Assembly (NCBI GenBank): GCA_031547885.1
Contig: JAVBRO010000001.1
Location: forward strand, 62,001-126,000
DNA length: 64,000 nt
Reading direction: 5' to 3'
From: UBA940 sp031547885
GTDB lineage: Bacteria; Bacteroidota; Bacteroidia; Bacteroidales; Rikenellaceae
Part shown: positions 53,820 through 62,416 of the stretch, one piece after another
Layout of the letters: every line of letters starts with the position of its first letter
Numbering within the stretch: the first letter of the stretch is position 1
Program-made: the position numbers and the translations under genes
The notes under the pieces: model-generated
Told to the model about the DNA's origin: nothing
Seen by the model: the letters and a program-made list of their open reading frames with translations, nothing else
The model's database searches: none

Positions 53820-54755
53820 ATGGACGAAATCTTAAAAGCCGAACACGTCGTCAAGCAGTACGCAAACCACCGCGCGCTCGACGACGTATCCGTTTCAATA
53901 CCGCGCGGCTCGGTTTACGGTCTTCTCGGCCCTAACGGGGCAGGCAAGACCACCCTTATCCGCATAATCAACCGCATCACGGCGCCCGACAGCGGAGCAG
54001 TGTACTTCAAAGGACGCGAACTGAAACCCGAAGATGTGCAGAACATCGGTTACCTGCCCGAAGAACGCGGCCTCTACAAAAAAATGAAGGTCGGCGAACA
54101 GGTGCTCTACTTCGCGCAGCTCAAAGGCCTGTCGAAAAAAGAGGCCGTCAAACGCGCCAAAGAGTGGTTCGTGAGGTTCGGTATCCAGGACTGGTGGTAC
54201 AAAAAAGTAGAAGAACTGAGCAAGGGGATGGCCCAGAAGGTGCAGTTCGTAACGACCGTTCTGCATGAGCCGGAACTTTTGATCTTCGACGAGCCTTTCA
54301 GCGGTTTCGACCCGCTGAACACCCAGCTGCTGAAGGACGAGATGATGCGCCTGCGCGATAAAGGCGCGACGATCATCTTCTCGACGCACAACATGGCGTC
54401 GGTCGAGGAGGTCTGCACCCACATCACGCTCATCAACAAGTCGCGCAACATCCTGACCGGCCCTCTGGAAGATATACGCCGGCAGCACGGGGCAGGTATC
54501 TACGAGGTGTTGTTCCACGGCGACGAAGAGAAACTCCGCAAGGCGCTGGCCGGATACGGCGCGGTGCTCGACGGAGAACAGCACGGATCGGTCATGAAGA
54601 GCCTGAAGATACACATTCCCGACCACGGCAAAGTCCGTCCGGCGATCGCCGAGATAAACGGGCTGGTCGATATCAACTCTTTCCGCGAGATCATCCCCTC
54701 GATGAACGATATTTTCATTAAAGCCGTCTCAGGCGAAAACCCCGAAAACGAATAG
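53820..54755 (+). CDS. ABC transporter ATP-binding protein (NatA-like)
   Basis: A protein of 311 residues with Walker A GPNGAGKT (37-44), a signature LSKGMAQ, Walker B LLIFDEP and the switch histidine in FSTHNM. The C-terminal 80 residues resemble the extension found in NatA/Ytr-type exporter ATPases. The partner permease gene begins 3 bp after its stop. It probably powers export of ions, a drug or a lipid-like compound; the substrate is unknown. Confidence 0.92.
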   Translation: MDEILKAEHVVKQYANHRALDDVSVSIPRGSVYGLLGPNGAGKTTLIRIINRITAPDSGAVYFKGRELKPEDVQNIGYLPEERGLYKKMKVGEQVLYFAQLKGLSKKEAVKRAKEWFVRFGIQDWWYKKVEELSKGMAQKVQFVTTVLHEPELLIFDEPFSGFDPLNTQLLKDEMMRLRDKGATIIFSTHNMASVEEVCTHITLINKSRNILTGPLEDIRRQHGAGIYEVLFHGDEEKLRKALAGYGAVLDGEQHGSVMKSLKIHIPDHGKVRPAIAEINGLVDINSFREIIPSMNDIFIKAVSGENPENE

Positions 54756-54758
54756 GCC

Positions 54759-56087
54759 ATGAGTAAAATTCCTATAATAGTCAGGCGCGAATTCAACGAA
54801 AGGGTTCGCAAGAAAAGTTTCCTCATCACCACGATACTTACTCCCCTGCTCTTCGTGGGGCTGATCGGCGGCATGATCGCCATGATGAGCATCAAGACCA
54901 GCAAGTCGAAGACCATCGAGGTGATCGACAACAGCGGTTTCGTGGCAGACAGGCTCGAAAGCGGCAAAAACCTGCAGTACAAGCCTACGGACCGTACGCT
55001 GGAGCAGATAAACGCCGACCACGGAGACACCTGGGGCGTGCTGGTGATCGGCGGAGACGTGATGACCAACTCCAACAACGTCCTGCTCTACACATACTCT
55101 TCCTCGACGTTCGATACCGAAATGGCCATATCGAACGCTATCTCCGACATCGTGGAAGCCGAAAAGCTCAAAGCATACGACATCGAGAACCTGCCGCAGA
55201 TACTCCAGGAAGTCCGCACAAATGTCCAGATCAAGGCTTACAAGGTGGACGACAGCGGCTCCGAGAAAGAGAGTTCGAGTGTGCTGGCCATGGGCCTGGC
55301 CTATGTGTTCGGCCTGTTGATGTACATGTTCGTACTTCTGTACGGCGTGCAGGTGATGCAGGGGGTGATCGAGGAGAAGAACAGCAAGGTGCTCGAGGTG
55401 ATAGTGTCGAGCGTGAGGCCCTTCCAACTGATGATGGGCAAGATCATCGGCATAGCGCTGGTGGCCGTGACGCAGTTCGTGATATGGGTGGCGGTGATAG
55501 GGATATTCAGCATCGCCATGCTCAAATTCATGGTCCCGGCCGACATCATGCAGGCCGCGTCGGCCATGTCCAACGGCGTAACGCCCGATATGGCGGGAGC
55601 CATGCAGGCAATGACCGACAATCCCGATGCGGTAACGGCTCTCTCCAACATGATGGATATGAGCTACCTGGGGCAGATGCTCGTGACGTTCCTCTTCTAT
55701 TTCGTGGGCGGATACCTGCTCTATGCGGCGATGTTCGCGGCCGTGGGAAGCGCCGTCGACAACGTGCAGGACTCGCAGCAGTTCCAGATGCCCATCACCC
55801 TGCCGTTGATACTCGGCCTTATCGGGATGATAAACGCCATGCAGGACCCGGGCGGATCGCTTGCTTTCTGGCTCAGCGTCATACCGTTCACTTCGCCGAT
55901 GGTGATGGTGGCCCGCATACCCTACGGGGTGCCGGGATGGGAACTCGCGCTGTCGGTCGGACTGCTCGTCATAACGTTCATGGTGATGGTGTGGCTGGCG
56001 GGCAAGATCTACCGCGTCGGCATCTTTATGTACGGCAAGAAACCGTCGTTCGCCGAACTCGCCAAATGGATCACTTATAAATCGTAA
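54759..56087 (+). CDS. ABC-2 type permease (NatB-like)
   Basis: A membrane protein of 442 residues: one N-terminal helix (ITTILTPLLFVGLIGGMIAMM), a large extracytoplasmic domain (about 45-170) and then about five helices. The motif GVQVMQGVIEEKNSKVLEVIVSSVRPFQLMMGKI is the ABC-2/NatB hallmark (about residues 195-228). It pairs with the ATPase directly upstream. It is followed after 32 bp by galE. Confidence 0.9.
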   Translation: MSKIPIIVRREFNERVRKKSFLITTILTPLLFVGLIGGMIAMMSIKTSKSKTIEVIDNSGFVADRLESGKNLQYKPTDRTLEQINADHGDTWGVLVIGGDVMTNSNNVLLYTYSSSTFDTEMAISNAISDIVEAEKLKAYDIENLPQILQEVRTNVQIKAYKVDDSGSEKESSSVLAMGLAYVFGLLMYMFVLLYGVQVMQGVIEEKNSKVLEVIVSSVRPFQLMMGKIIGIALVAVTQFVIWVAVIGIFSIAMLKFMVPADIMQAASAMSNGVTPDMAGAMQAMTDNPDAVTALSNMMDMSYLGQMLVTFLFYFVGGYLLYAAMFAAVGSAVDNVQDSQQFQMPITLPLILGLIGMINAMQDPGGSLAFWLSVIPFTSPMVMVARIPYGVPGWELALSVGLLVITFMVMVWLAGKIYRVGIFMYGKKPSFAELAKWITYKS

Positions 56088-56119
56088 CCCCCCCGGAAAC
56101 CCTATAAAACCCTAAAAAG

Positions 56120-57145
56120 ATGAAAAAAACAGTGCTTGTGACCGGCGGCGCCGGGTATATCGGCTCCCACACGACGGTCGCGCTCACCGAGGCCGGATAC
56201 GGCGTGGTGATAGCCGACGACCTCTCGAACTCCGACATCGGCGCGGTGGAAGGCGTGCGCAGGATCACAGGCGTGCAGATACCTTTCGAACAGGTCGACT
56301 GCAACGACCGCGCGGCGTTCGGCGCGCTTTTCAGCAAATACAAAATAGACGCGGTGATCCACTTTGCGGCTTTCAAGGCCGTCGGGGAATCGGTCGCCCA
56401 GCCCCTGAAATACTATGGCAATAACCTGGGGTCGTTCGTCGCGCTGCTTGAGCTGATGCGCGAAAACAGCGTCCGCAACGTGGTATTTTCGTCGTCGGCG
56501 ACGGTCTACGGACAGCCGGACGAACTTCCCGCGACCGAATCGACGCCCCGCAAACCGGCCACTTCGCCCTACGGCAACACCAAGCAGATGTGCGAGGATA
56601 TCCTGCGCGACTCGGTGGCGGCCTACCCCGAACTCAACGGCATCGCCCTACGCTACTTCAACCCTATAGGGGCACATCCGTCGGCTTTGATAGGCGAACT
56701 TCCGAAAGGGGTTCCCCAGAATCTGGTGCCTTTCATCACGCAGACCGCGGCGGGCATCCGTGCCGAGTTGAGCGTTTTCGGCGACGACTACTCCACGCCC
56801 GACGGAACCGCACAGCGCGACTATATAGACGTGACGGACCTAGCCAAGGCGCACGTCGTGGCGGTGGACCGCATGGTCGGAGATAAACAAAAGGAGCGTT
56901 ACGAGATCTTCAACGTGGGTACGGGAGTCCCTGTTTCGGTTCTGGAACTTGTGCGCGGTTTCGAGAAAGTGAACGGCCTGAAGCTGAACTACAAGATAGT
57001 GGGCCGCCGTGCGGGCGACGTGGAAGCCGTCTGGGCCGACACCCGCCTTGCGAACGAGGAACTCGGCTGGCGCGCCGAACGCCCCCTCGACGAGACACTG
57101 CGCTCGGCCTGGGAGTGGGAGAAGCATGTAAGACAAAAATCATGA
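56120..57145 (+). CDS. galE: UDP-glucose 4-epimerase
   Basis: An extended SDR of 341 residues that interconverts UDP-glucose and UDP-galactose. NAD motif TGGAGYIGSH (9-18), catalytic SSSATVYG and YGNTK (Tyr-x-x-x-Lys), and the substrate region ALRYFNPIGAHPSALIGE are all present. The last codons (QKS, stop) run into a heptamer array of AATCATG units, and the gene is followed by a terminator shared with the convergent bat operon. It can supply galactose entry from the glycan loci into central metabolism. Confidence 0.95.
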   Translation: MKKTVLVTGGAGYIGSHTTVALTEAGYGVVIADDLSNSDIGAVEGVRRITGVQIPFEQVDCNDRAAFGALFSKYKIDAVIHFAAFKAVGESVAQPLKYYGNNLGSFVALLELMRENSVRNVVFSSSATVYGQPDELPATESTPRKPATSPYGNTKQMCEDILRDSVAAYPELNGIALRYFNPIGAHPSALIGELPKGVPQNLVPFITQTAAGIRAELSVFGDDYSTPDGTAQRDYIDVTDLAKAHVVAVDRMVGDKQKERYEIFNVGTGVPVSVLELVRGFEKVNGLKLNYKIVGRRAGDVEAVWADTRLANEELGWRAERPLDETLRSAWEWEKHVRQKS

Positions 57146-57161
57146 ATCATGAATCATGAAA
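57138..57161. repeat. Heptanucleotide array (AATCATG type) at the galE end
   Basis: Three units AATCATG followed by AAATAAG cover the galE stop codon (TGA at 57143-57145). Of the same heptamer class as the arrays in the leu and bat operons. Confidence 0.6.
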
Positions 57162-57164
57162 TAA

Positions 57165-57197
57165 GGTGCGGGACGGGACTGTTCCGCACCTTTTTTT
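57165..57197. terminator. Intrinsic terminator between galE and the bat operon
   Basis: Stem GGTGCGG/CCGCACC with a 12-nt loop and seven T on the plus strand. The T-run overlaps the stop codon of the last bat gene. Confidence 0.85.
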
Positions 57198-58215
57198 ATT
57201 CCTTTTTGAAGATATTGAACTTCGCAAGGATATGGTTCTTGCGGGTGAGGATCAGCCAGCCCAGCATCACCAGCCCGAGAGCCGCGGCAAGGAAATACTG
57301 GTACTGCTCGTCGTACGACTCGAACATCTGGGCCGAGAACTCCTTCTTCTCGGTCTCGTTGATCTTCGAAATTATCTCGGTGAGGCCCATGCTCTGGTTG
57401 GTCGAACGGATATAGGCGCCGTCGGTCAGCAGGGCGATCTGGCGCAGGACGGCCTCGTCGAGCTTCGTGACCACCATGTTGCCATCCTCGTCGCGGATGA
57501 AATCGTCGCCGACCTGTATGGGCGCACCCTCGGGAGTCCCGATACCTATGGTGTATATCTTTATCCCTTTAGATGCGGCTCGTTTGGCGGCCTGGATGGC
57601 GTCGTCCTCGTGGTTCTCGCCGTCGGTTATCAGGATTATGACGCGGCTTCCCTCGCTCTCGCTCGAGAAACTGCTGGCCGCAAGATCGATAGCCGCGCCT
57701 ATCGCGGTGCCCTGCTTAGACACCATATTGGTCGAGACCTGGCGCGTGAAGTTGCGCGCGGTCATGTAGTCCGAGGTGATGGGCAGCTGCACGTAGGCGT
57801 CGCCCGCAAATACCACCAGCCCCACCCTATCCTGCTGCAGCCCTTCCAGAAGGCGGTTTATGGCGTGCTTGGTCCGTTCGAGGCGGTTGGGTTCGAAGTC
57901 CTGCGCGAGCATCGAGTTCGACACGTCGACGGCGAACATAATCTCGACCCCCTCGACCTTCACCTCCTTGAGCTTGCTGCCCAACTGCGGACGCGCCAGC
58001 GCAACGACTATAAGCGCGAAAGCGGCCGACAGCAGCAGAAACTTGGTCAGGTAGCGTCCGGGCGAGGCGTCCGGCATCAGCGCACGCACGGTCTCCGGAT
58101 TGCCGAAACGCTCTATGCGTTTGCGCCTGCGCCAGGCCGACCATACGAATACCCCCGCCAGCAGCACTATCGCCGTCAGCAGCCAGAAGAACTCGGGATT
58201 TGCGAACCGAAACAT
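57196..58215 (-). CDS. batB: VWA-domain membrane protein (BatB-like)
   Basis: A protein of 339 residues. Two N-terminal helices (about 9-26 and 58-76, VVALARPQLG) precede a von Willebrand A domain with a MIDAS motif D97-V-S-N-S (VDVSNSMLAQDF), and one helix lies at the C-terminus. Bat proteins were named for aerotolerance in Bacteroides and appear to form an inner-membrane complex of paired VWA proteins facing the periplasm. It is the last gene of the minus-strand operon, separated from the preceding VWA gene by inverted heptamer arrays. Confidence 0.88.
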   Translation of the reverse strand: MFRFANPEFFWLLTAIVLLAGVFVWSAWRRRKRIERFGNPETVRALMPDASPGRYLTKFLLLSAAFALIVVALARPQLGSKLKEVKVEGVEIMFAVDVSNSMLAQDFEPNRLERTKHAINRLLEGLQQDRVGLVVFAGDAYVQLPITSDYMTARNFTRQVSTNMVSKQGTAIGAAIDLAASSFSSESEGSRVIILITDGENHEDDAIQAAKRAASKGIKIYTIGIGTPEGAPIQVGDDFIRDEDGNMVVTKLDEAVLRQIALLTDGAYIRSTNQSMGLTEIISKINETEKKEFSAQMFESYDEQYQYFLAAALGLVMLGWLILTRKNHILAKFNIFKKE

Positions 58216-58237
58216 AAATCAAAAACTTCGTTTTTCC

Positions 58238-58312
58238 AATTACGAATTAAAAATTACGAATTACGGCTACGCACAAATTAAACTCGTAATTTGAAATTCG
58301 TAATTCGTAATT
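58238..58312. repeat. Inverted heptanucleotide arrays between batA-like and batB-like genes
   Basis: The left array (58238-58265) has GAATTAC-type units and the right array (58284-58312) their reverse complement CGTAATT. The 18-bp centre makes a compact hairpin. It fills nearly the whole 99-bp gap. Confidence 0.75.
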
Positions 58313-58314
58313 GA

Positions 58315-59304
58315 TTACGGTATTTGCCGTAAATAAAGCGCCCTCAACAGGAACTCGGCGGCCAGGATTATAAGCGCCCACAGGGCGAAAGTGACGTAAA
58401 GTTCGTGGTAAAGGGTGTATTCGTTTGTATCTATAATGCTTTTTTCCAATTGGTTGATATTGTCGTAGACGGCCTGCAGCGACGTTTTGTCGGTGGCGCG
58501 GAAATACTGCCCGCCGGTCATCGAGGCTATGTCGGTCAGCATCTGCTCGTCGATCTCGACCGGCATATTAACCATCACCATGTTGCCCCACATGTCGCGG
58601 CCGGGATAGGGAGCCTGTCCGCGCGTGCCGACGCCGATAGTATAAACCTTGATGCCCAGCGATTTGGCGATCTCGGCGGCGGTCATCGGAGCGATACGGC
58701 CTGTGTTGTTAACCCCGTCGGTCAGCAGGATGATGACCTTGCTCTTGGCGTCGCTCTCCCTCAGGCGGTTTATCGAGGTGGCGAGTCCGTTGCCGATGGC
58801 CGTCCCGTCCTCGATCATGCCCGTCTTAACCTGGGCCAGCAGGTTCAGCAGAGTGGCCTTGTCGGTGGTGAGAGGACTCTGCGTGAAACTTTCGCCGGCA
58901 AAGACAACCAGTCCGATGCGGTCGCCGTGACGGTCGTTGATGAAGTTCCCCGCAACATCTTTGGCAGCCGCGATACGGTCGGGTGTGAAGTCGCGTGCAA
59001 GCATGCTGCCCGAGATGTCGAGTGCGAGCACTATGTCGATACCCTGGGTTTTCGTGCTACTGCCGCTTTCCGTCGACTGCGGACGCGCGAGGGCTACGAT
59101 CAGCAGCGTCACGACAGCGCAATGCATCACGAAAGGCAGGTGCCGCAGGTAGTATTTGAACGTCCGGCGGTATCCGGCGAATGTGTCGGTGGCGGGGATG
59201 CGTATGGTCGCCCCGCCCTTCATCGCGCGGTAGACATACCACGCCGCCATCGGTAACAGAATTACCAACAGCCACAAAAGTTTAGGGTTTGCAAAAGTTA
59301 CCAT
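58315..59304 (-). CDS. batA: VWA-domain membrane protein (BatA-like)
   Basis: A protein of 329 residues with the same layout as its downstream neighbour: helices at about 8-26 and 56-73, a VWA domain with MIDAS D96-I-S-G-S (LALDISGSMLARDF) and a C-terminal helix (YVTFALWALIILAAEFLL). The pair is typical of the bat operon. The likely role is an envelope stress or secretion-related complex controlled by the MoxR ATPase encoded upstream. Confidence 0.88.
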   Translation of the reverse strand: MVTFANPKLLWLLVILLPMAAWYVYRAMKGGATIRIPATDTFAGYRRTFKYYLRHLPFVMHCAVVTLLIVALARPQSTESGSSTKTQGIDIVLALDISGSMLARDFTPDRIAAAKDVAGNFINDRHGDRIGLVVFAGESFTQSPLTTDKATLLNLLAQVKTGMIEDGTAIGNGLATSINRLRESDAKSKVIILLTDGVNNTGRIAPMTAAEIAKSLGIKVYTIGVGTRGQAPYPGRDMWGNMVMVNMPVEIDEQMLTDIASMTGGQYFRATDKTSLQAVYDNINQLEKSIIDTNEYTLYHELYVTFALWALIILAAEFLLRALYLRQIP

Positions 59305-59365
59305 ATCGCTCTGTCGAACCTTTTATTTATTCTTACCGTCAAATTTTCCTTATTCAATTTGTCTT

Positions 59366-59498
59366 ATGAAAGATGAAAAATGAAAGATGAAAGATTTCGG
59401 TGCAAGCTTCGCTTGCGTTTTTAATTTTTTAAATAAAAAACAGCCCGCGGCATATGCCGCCCAATAATTTTTCATCTTTCATTTTTCATCTTTCATCT
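59366..59498. repeat. Inverted heptanucleotide arrays between batC-like and batA-like genes
   Basis: The left array (59366-59395) has GAAAGAT/GAAAAAT units identical in order to those at 50812-50841. The right array (59469-59498) is its complement. The centre includes GCAAGC-ttc-GCTTGC and CGGCATATGCCG palindromes. It fills most of the 208-bp gap. Confidence 0.78.
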
Positions 59499-59512
59499 GG
59501 TAATGCCGTGCA

Positions 59513-60373
59513 TTACCAATTCTTGCCGGAGCGTCCCACAGCCGGCACCTCCTTAGCGTTCATCTTTTCGCGGGTCTTATCCTCTTCGTCCTGCATCGCC
59601 TCGAGCATATGCTCGGCGTCCTGCGGGTCTATCGTCGCCTCGTTCTGGCCGCCCTTGTCCGACTTGGGCGGTTCGCCCTGATCCTGCTTGTCGTCACCCT
59701 GGCCATCCTGTTGATCCTGATTCTGGTCCTGCTGATCCTTGTTCTGATCGTTCTGGTCCTGATTCTGGTCTTTATTCTGATCCTGGTTTTGGTCCTGATT
59801 CTGATCCTGGTTCTGATCTTTATTTTGGTCCTTGTTCTGATCTTTGTTTTGATCCTGATTCTGGTCGTCGGGCGGCGGATTCTGCAGCATTTTCTGGGCG
59901 TAGGCCAGATTATACTTGGCCTGCATATCCGTCGGATCGATCCTCAGCGCCTGTTTGTAGAACTCGATGGCTTCCTCGATCTTCTGTCCGGCCAGCATCG
60001 TGTTGCCGGCATTGAAATTGGCCGCCGACATCAGCGCCGGAGCCGCCAGCGAATCGGCCGCCATGCCCATGAATATCTTTGCCGCCTCTTCGCCCTTCTG
60101 CTGCTTGAACACGGCGTCGCCCAGGTTGAAACGGGCCTCTTTGAGTTCCGGATCGGTCTCCAGCGCGCGGCGGTAGTGGACTTCCGCACCGGAAAAATCA
60201 CCCGCATTGTAGGCCTTGTTGCCGTCGCGGGCCTCGCGGCGTTCGGGATATTTCTGCGCGGAAACAGTGGTTAATGATAAATGGTTAATGGTTAATAGTG
60301 CAGACACAAAGAGGTATCTCGCAACCTTTCGCGCGGTACCTTTTTCAATCTTAATATTTCTTTTATTAACCAT
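59513..60373 (-). CDS. batC: TPR protein BatC-like with D/Q/N/K-rich tail
   Basis: A secreted or periplasmic protein of 286 residues. The signal peptide (about 14-39, ending VSAQ) is encoded in part by a heptamer array. Two or three TPR units follow (AYNAGDFSGAEVHYRRALETDP, IEEAIEFYKQALRIDPTD), then a low-complexity segment of DQN and KDQ units (169-232) and a charged end. In bat operons the TPR protein interacts with the VWA partners. It begins 6 bp after the stop of the preceding gene, inside a second array of the same heptamer. Confidence 0.85.
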   Translation of the reverse strand: MVNKRNIKIEKGTARKVARYLFVSALLTINHLSLTTVSAQKYPERREARDGNKAYNAGDFSGAEVHYRRALETDPELKEARFNLGDAVFKQQKGEEAAKIFMGMAADSLAAPALMSAANFNAGNTMLAGQKIEEAIEFYKQALRIDPTDMQAKYNLAYAQKMLQNPPPDDQNQDQNKDQNKDQNKDQNQDQNQDQNQDQNKDQNQDQNDQNKDQQDQNQDQQDGQGDDKQDQGEPPKSDKGGQNEATIDPQDAEHMLEAMQDEEDKTREKMNAKEVPAVGRSGKNW

Positions 60374-60392
60374 TAATCTTTAACCATTAATT
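60269..60392. repeat. Heptanucleotide arrays at the batC-like start and signal peptide
   Basis: Array one (60269-60296, GGTTAAT, GATAAAT, GGTTAAT, GGTTAAT) encodes the ALLTINHLSLTT part of the BatC-like signal peptide. Array two (60365-60392, ATTAACC-type) is inverted and covers the stop of the upstream gene plus the BatC-like start codon. A change of one unit in the first would shift the reading frame. Confidence 0.75.
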
Positions 60393-61398
60393 TTCAGCGG
60401 ATCATGTTCCGTCTCTTCGGGTTTGCCGTCCTCGTCGGCCTGTTTGGTCTCCTCGACGAAGAAGTAGGCGCCGTAATATGCGGCCTCGCTCTCCTCGTCC
60501 TCCGGCACCAGCTTTGCGAACTTCACCAGGTCGGCCGTCCGCAGTATCTCTTTTAGGTCGGTATAGCGGCGGTCGTCCACAAGGCCCTCTTTGCGGGGCT
60601 CCTCGACCGCCGTAAGTATCTCGTCGGTGGTCATTTCCATCGCGCGGATGCCGAAACGGCCGTTTATATATGCACGCAGGATGTCGGTAATGCCGCTGTA
60701 ATACTGCTTATGCTTGTTGTTCTGCGGAAGTTTCTGGTGTTTGAGCGCTTCGAGCTGGCGTATCGCCACGATGTGGGGTGGGACCACAGGTTTGGGCGCA
60801 AAGAACGGAATGTGCCTGCGGTATTTGACTATCAGCCATATGCCGAGCAGAATCGCCGCCAGTATCCCGAGCGCGAGGGCGAACCATCCGCCTATCTCGC
60901 CGAATTTCAGCGGGATTCCGCGCGGGGGTTTGATATCGAAAGGCTTGTCCTTCTCCAGATCGATGTTGAAAGTGGCCACGCGGATGCGCATGCTGTCGCT
61001 GCTCTTCAGCGTATCTATGAGGTTTTTGTCGGCGTACAGCACCGGAAAATTGCTCAGGCCGTATTCTCCCTCGTCGAAAATGGTCAGCAGGTAGCGTTTT
61101 AAAAGGGTCTGTCGGCGGCCGTCCTGCGCGATGGTGTCTTCGAGAAACTCCCCGAGGACCTCGATCTTCTCGCCTATCTTCCCGCCCGCAAGAAACGGGA
61201 ATTCGACCACCTGCATCATATCCTTCTCGACGCGGACCTCGAGCGTGAACTGGTCGCCGATGAGCATGCTGTCGCGGTCGAACGCGGCCGACACCGACGG
61301 CGCCTGCGCCGACAGAAATGAAGAATGAAGAATGAAGAACGAAGAAAGTATTACGAGTAAAACTCTCGTAATTCGTAATTCGTAATTAAACCCTTCAT
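60380..61398 (-). CDS. Bat-operon membrane protein; natural start out of frame through a heptamer array
   Basis: The intact frame (60380-61294, from a GTG) encodes 304 residues: a beta-rich periplasmic domain, a helix (GWFALALGILAAILLGIWLIV) and a cytosolic helical domain with YYSGITDILRAYINGRFG. The frame lacks a start with a signal peptide. The ATG at 61398-61396 overlaps the upstream stop (ATGA), but its frame ends after 15 codons. Between them lie three AATTACG units (61367-61387) and AATGAAG units (61317-61344). With one or four AATTACG units the ATG would read MKGLITRVLLVILSSFFILH... as a signal peptide ending LSAQ, in frame with the body. I infer an OFF state of a phase-variable gene, or a mutation. 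Confidence 0.7.
61317..61387. repeat. Two heptanucleotide tracts in the signal-peptide region of a bat gene
   Basis: AATGAAG x3 plus AACGAAG (61317-61344) and CGTAATT x3 (61367-61387), both read on the plus strand. Each is made of 7-bp units, so each gain or loss shifts the frame by one. They lie between the overlapping ATG at 61398 and the start of the conserved coding frame. Confidence 0.8.
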
Positions 61399-62276
61399 CG
61401 TTTCTTAAACAGTTTGACCAGTTCTTTCACGTAGTCCTCGCCGGTGTTGGTGACGGCGGTGTCTATTTTGTAGTGTTTCAGCATCGAATCTATCGCCGCC
61501 ACACGGTCGTCGCGCGTCACACGGTATTCGCGGCGGACGGGTTTCGACGAGGTGTCGACCCACAGTTTGCGTCCGGTCTCGGCGTCCTCGAACTCCACGA
61601 TCCCCAGATCGGGCATCTCTTCCTCACGGCGGTCGTTTATGCGCACAGCCACGATGTCGTGCTTGCCCGTGGCGATCTTCAAAGCGTCGCGCAGGGGCTG
61701 TTCGTCGGCGGCCGGAAAGAGGAAATCCGACAGCACGAAAGCGGTCGAACGCTTGGGCAGGATGTTGGTCAGGTAGCGCAGAGGCTCCGAAAGCGACGTG
61801 CGTTTGCTGACCGGCTCGAACTCCAGCAACTGGCGGATTATCATCAGCACGTGGCTGCGGCCTTTCTTCGGCGGGATGAACTTCTCTACCCTGTCGCTGA
61901 AAAGTATGCAGCCGACTTTGTCGCCGGTCTGCGACGCCGAGAAAGCCAGCACGGCGGCTATTTCGGTCTGCAGGCCTTTTTTGGTCTGGCCCGTTGTGCC
62001 GAAGAACGACGACCCGCTGACGTCGACCAGCAGCATCATGGTCAGTTCGCGCTCCTCCTCGTAGATCTTTATGTGCGGCTTCGACGAGCGGGCAGTGACG
62101 TTCCAGTCGATGTCCCTCACGTCGTCGCCCATGCGGTATTCGCGCACCTCGCTGAAAGACATACCCCGTCCGCGGAAAGCACTGTGGTACTGCCCCGCGA
62201 ATATCTCGTTGCTGAGTCCCCGGCTCTTTATCTCGATCCGCCGAACGCGCTTCAGTATATCTTTTTCGCTATCCAA
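61395..62276 (-). CDS. DUF58 domain protein
   Basis: A cytosolic protein of 293 residues with the DUF58 block VREYRMGDDVRDIDWNVTA (44-62) and a following VWA-like strand LLVDVSGSS (82-90). DUF58 proteins are always found beside MoxR ATPases and VWA proteins. Its stop codon overlaps the start codon of the next bat gene (ATGA), which shows translational coupling. It is preceded by a palindromic repeat that separates it from the MoxR gene. Confidence 0.92.
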   Translation of the reverse strand: MDSEKDILKRVRRIEIKSRGLSNEIFAGQYHSAFRGRGMSFSEVREYRMGDDVRDIDWNVTARSSKPHIKIYEEERELTMMLLVDVSGSSFFGTTGQTKKGLQTEIAAVLAFSASQTGDKVGCILFSDRVEKFIPPKKGRSHVLMIIRQLLEFEPVSKRTSLSEPLRYLTNILPKRSTAFVLSDFLFPAADEQPLRDALKIATGKHDIVAVRINDRREEEMPDLGIVEFEDAETGRKLWVDTSSKPVRREYRVTRDDRVAAIDSMLKHYKIDTAVTNTGEDYVKELVKLFKKR

Positions 62277-62285
62277 AATTAATAA

Positions 62286-62408
62286 AAATCATGGATTTGC
62301 AGTCAGAGTGGTGGTTAGGCAACGCTGTCGATGAAAATCGCGAGGGAGTTTACTAATCGTAAATGACCGAGTGATTTTCGAGACGAAGGAAGTATAACCG
62401 CCGCTATC
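62286..62408. repeat. Palindromic intergenic repeat, copy E
   Basis: A 123-bp imperfect palindrome between the MoxR and DUF58 genes. The outer arms are GGATTTGCAGT...ACTGCAAATC and the centre GAGTTTActaatcgTAAATGA is nearly the same as in copy D (GAGTTTAccaagtgTAAATGA). The arms differ from those of copies A, B and D. Confidence 0.7.
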
Positions 62409-62416
62409 ACTGCAAA

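Noticed and set aside
61294..61294. GTG at 61294 as the natural start of the bat-operon membrane protein
   Set aside because: It would leave the periplasmic domain without a signal peptide, while the frame upstream encodes one and the ATGA overlap marks the real start; the repeat-shifted frame explains this better.
62286..62408. Palindromic repeat as an integron attC site (GTTAGGC is present)
   Set aside because: The matching RYYYAAC end is not at the outer edge of the other arm, and no integrase or cassette array is nearby.
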